DNA from: WHTX01 sp038255145 | Lineage (GTDB): Bacteria; Actinomycetota; Acidimicrobiia; Acidimicrobiales; CAIXPF01 | DNA length: 13,937 bases | Direction of reading: 5' to 3' | Assembly (NCBI GenBank): GCA_038255145.1 | Contig: JBBSLP010000098.1 | Span: forward strand, 1 to 13,937 | Shown: in pieces, positions 12,523 through 13,937 of the stretch | Layout of the letters: each line of letters begins with the position of its first letter | Position numbering within the stretch: position 1 is the first letter of the stretch | The notes under the pieces: generated by a model | What the model saw: the letters and a program-made list of their open reading frames with translations, nothing else | Told to the model about the DNA's origin: nothing | Database searches by the model: none | Translations under genes and position numbers: made by a program

Positions 12523-13500
12523 ATGGGCGTGATGACCCGTGCCTACCGGGACGGCAAGCTCTTCGACCAGGGCTACGACCTGGTCAAGGTCACCGAGTAC
12601 ACCGCATCGACCGACGTCGTGCAGTGGGTGGACGTCGACGTGGCCGACGGCGGCGGACACCTGCGGGAGGTTGCGAGCTGCCTGAACCTGCACGAACTGG
12701 CCGTCGAGGACGCCCTCGAGTCCCACACCCGGCCCAAGCTCGACCACTACGGCGACCACCTGTTCCTCATGTGCGTGGCCCTGGGTCTCGACGCCGACAA
12801 GGGTGAGCTGCAGATCACCGAGGTCGATGCCTTCGTGGCCCGCCCCTACCTGGTCACCGTGCGCAAGGGCACCGGCCTCGACATCGACGATGTCACCGGG
12901 CGCTGGGACCGCATCCACGACCTGGTGGGCCACGGCAGCGGCTACCTGCTCTACGGCCTGATCGACACCATCATCGACGGCTACTTCGACGTCATCAACG
13001 ACTTCGACGACTTCTACGACAAGGTCAGCGACGCCATCTTCGGCGAGCGGGCCATCGAGCTGTCGGGCCAGCGCCACTGGTTCGAGATGCGCCGCTCGCT
13101 CGCCCAGTTCCATCGCCTGGCCGTGCAGATGGAGGCGGCCATCAGCTCGTTGATGCGTCGCGACCGCAACGCGGTGGAGGAGACGCTGATCCCCTACTAC
13201 CAGGACGTCTACGACCACGCCGTGCACGTGGCCGAGTCGACCGACGCCCTGCGGGACCTGGTCAGCACCATCGTGGACACCAACCTCACGCTGCGTGACC
13301 TACGCCTCAACCAGATCATGAAGAAGGTGACGAGCTGGGCGGCCATCATCGCCGTGCCCACGCTCGTCACCGGGTTCTACGGCATGAACGTGCCCTTCCC
13401 CGGCTTCGGGCGGAGCTGGGGGGTGGTGATGGCGGTGTTCCTGCTCGTCGTCTGTTCCGGTGCGCTCTACGGCGCCTTCAAACGTCGCGATTGGTTGTGA
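12523..13500 (+). CDS. corA: CorA-family Mg2+/Co2+ transport protein
   Basis: This 325-residue protein has the CorA architecture. There is a large acidic cytoplasmic N-terminal domain (about 1-265) with long helices. The first membrane helix (about 271-289) ends in the signature YGMN (286-289) that forms the ion selectivity mouth. The second helix (about 300-318) is followed by a basic tail (KRRDWL). The loop after GMN (VPFPGFGRSWG) is somewhat different from the usual acidic MPE-type loop. Pentameric channels of this family import Mg2+ and sometimes Co2+ or Ni2+; some relatives (ZntB) move Zn2+, so exact ion use is inferred. The start is ATG 12523 or ATG 12532, with only a weak ribosome binding site. 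It follows the MFS gene by 13 bp and may be cotranscribed. Confidence 0.9.
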   Translation: MGVMTRAYRDGKLFDQGYDLVKVTEYTASTDVVQWVDVDVADGGGHLREVASCLNLHELAVEDALESHTRPKLDHYGDHLFLMCVALGLDADKGELQITEVDAFVARPYLVTVRKGTGLDIDDVTGRWDRIHDLVGHGSGYLLYGLIDTIIDGYFDVINDFDDFYDKVSDAIFGERAIELSGQRHWFEMRRSLAQFHRLAVQMEAAISSLMRRDRNAVEETLIPYYQDVYDHAVHVAESTDALRDLVSTIVDTNLTLRDLRLNQIMKKVTSWAAIIAVPTLVTGFYGMNVPFPGFGRSWGVVMAVFLLVVCSGALYGAFKRRDWL

Positions 13501-13518
13501 GTCGAGGTCGTGACCCGC

Positions 13519-13542
13519 ACGGGCGTGGTCAGACCCGCCCGT
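13519..13542 (+). terminator. Hairpin after corA, possible terminator
   Basis: ACGGGCG (13519-13525) pairs with CGCCCGT (13536-13542) around a 10-nt loop, 18 bp past the corA stop. There is no T-rich run after it, so termination is inferred only from position and stem stability. Confidence 0.35.
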
Positions 13543-13564
13543 TCGTGTGAACCGGGACACGGTT

Positions 13565-13591
13565 GTTTCGAACCCCTCCCCGCATGGCTAT
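13565..13591 (+). promoter_or_regulatory. SigF/SigB-like candidate promoter for the sigma factor gene
   Basis: GTTT (13565-13568), a 17-nt spacer and GGCTAT (13586-13591) closely match the GTTT-N15-17-GGGTAT pattern known for actinobacterial SigF and Bacillus SigB promoters, with one change. The position upstream of a SigF-like gene is that expected of autoregulation. Confidence 0.4.
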
Positions 13592-13629
13592 CTCCGCGGG
13601 GTCGGGGCACGACACGAGGACCAACTCCC

Positions 13630-13937
13630 ATGGCTCATGCCGAAGCGGCGGCGCGCCGGTCGTTCGACGACGCGACGCGGGCCCGGTTCGCCGAGTACCG
13701 CAAGACCGGAGACCGCCGTTTGCGCAACGCGCTCGTCGAAGACCACCGTTGGCTGGCCGAGGTCGCGTCGCGCCGGTTCAGCAACCGTGGCGAACCCCTC
13801 GATGACCTGCTGCAGGTGGCCCTGCTGGGGTTGGTCAAAGCCGTCGAGCGCTTCGACCCTGCGTTCGGCTCGGCCTTCGCCTCCTTCGCCCTGCCCACAC
13901 TGTTCGGTGAGCTGCGCCGCCACTTCCGCGACACGAC
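13630..13937 (+). CDS. SigF/SigB-type RNA polymerase sigma factor (3' truncated by window end)
   Basis: The first 102 residues are present. They contain sigma-70 region 2: LVEDHRWLAEVASRRF (35-50), then PLDDLLQVALLGLVKAVERF (56-75) and DPAFGSAFASFALPTLFGEL (76-95), ending RRHFRDT. The FASFALPTLFGELRRHFRD segment is characteristic of the SigB/SigF stress and sporulation group rather than SigA or ECF factors. The -10 recognition helix is included. Regions 3 and 4 lie beyond the window. GAGGA (13616-13620) is 9 nt before the ATG. No anti-sigma factor gene is visible upstream, where such a gene often stands; it may lie elsewhere. A SigF-like promoter candidate upstream suggests autoregulation. 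Confidence 0.85.
   Translation, partial: MAHAEAAARRSFDDATRARFAEYRKTGDRRLRNALVEDHRWLAEVASRRFSNRGEPLDDLLQVALLGLVKAVERFDPAFGSAFASFALPTLFGELRRHFRDT

Noticed and set aside
10920..12524. Minus-strand open frame opposite the MFS exporter
   Set aside because: It is Gly/His/Asp/Gln-rich low-complexity translation with no known fold. The plus strand encodes a clear DHA2 transporter.

Overview
The window is about 13.9 kb of very GC-rich DNA. The codons have a strong G/C third-position bias, GTG and TTG starts are common, several promoters look leaderless, and the partial gene at the right edge is a SigF/SigB-type sigma factor. Together this suggests a high-GC actinobacterium, possibly of the Acidimicrobiia. 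That placement rests on style and gene content only. Most of the window is ordinary chromosomal housekeeping and accessory metabolism. I see no prophage, integrase, insertion-sequence transposase, CRISPR array or toxin-antitoxin pair. Left part (1-2771): a tRNA-Cys(GCA) gene on the minus strand is followed on the plus strand by an alpha/beta hydrolase and an overlapping APH/ecdysteroid-kinase-like phosphotransferase. A RidA-family protein comes next. Between it and the next, convergent gene lies a 149-bp nested palindromic element (2623-2771). Middle-left (2875-5299): a minus-strand HisC/CobD-like PLP aminotransferase is divergent from a 57-residue DUF1059 protein. The DUF1059 gene overlaps, by GTGA, the start of an EAL-domain (cyclic-di-GMP phosphodiesterase) gene. 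That EAL gene carries an out-of-frame internal deletion that removes the EAL signature, so it is annotated as a pseudogene. Middle (5409-8080): a tandem SnoaL/NTF2-like protein and a PaaI-type hotdog thioesterase follow, separated by three tandem 14-bp TGACGT repeats. A tightly coupled three-gene set comes next: a small membrane protein and two PRC-barrel proteins. Middle-right (8106-10222): two minus-strand small membrane proteins (a 51-residue protein with a single membrane segment, and a LapA-domain protein) are divergent from a PilZ protein. PilZ is ATGA-coupled to a Gfo/Idh/MocA oxidoreductase. The EAL remnant and PilZ are the two cyclic-di-GMP-related genes in view. Right part (10219-13937): a TetR regulator is divergent from a DHA2-type 14-TM MFS exporter, with a palindrome overlapping both -10 elements, the arrangement expected of local repression of an efflux pump. 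A CorA-type Mg2+/Co2+ transporter follows the exporter by 13 bp. The window ends inside a sigma factor gene that has a SigF-like candidate promoter upstream. A theme running through the window is a -10-like hexamer ending 6 to 9 nt before the start codon, seen at six genes. It implies leaderless transcripts and helps fix start codons.
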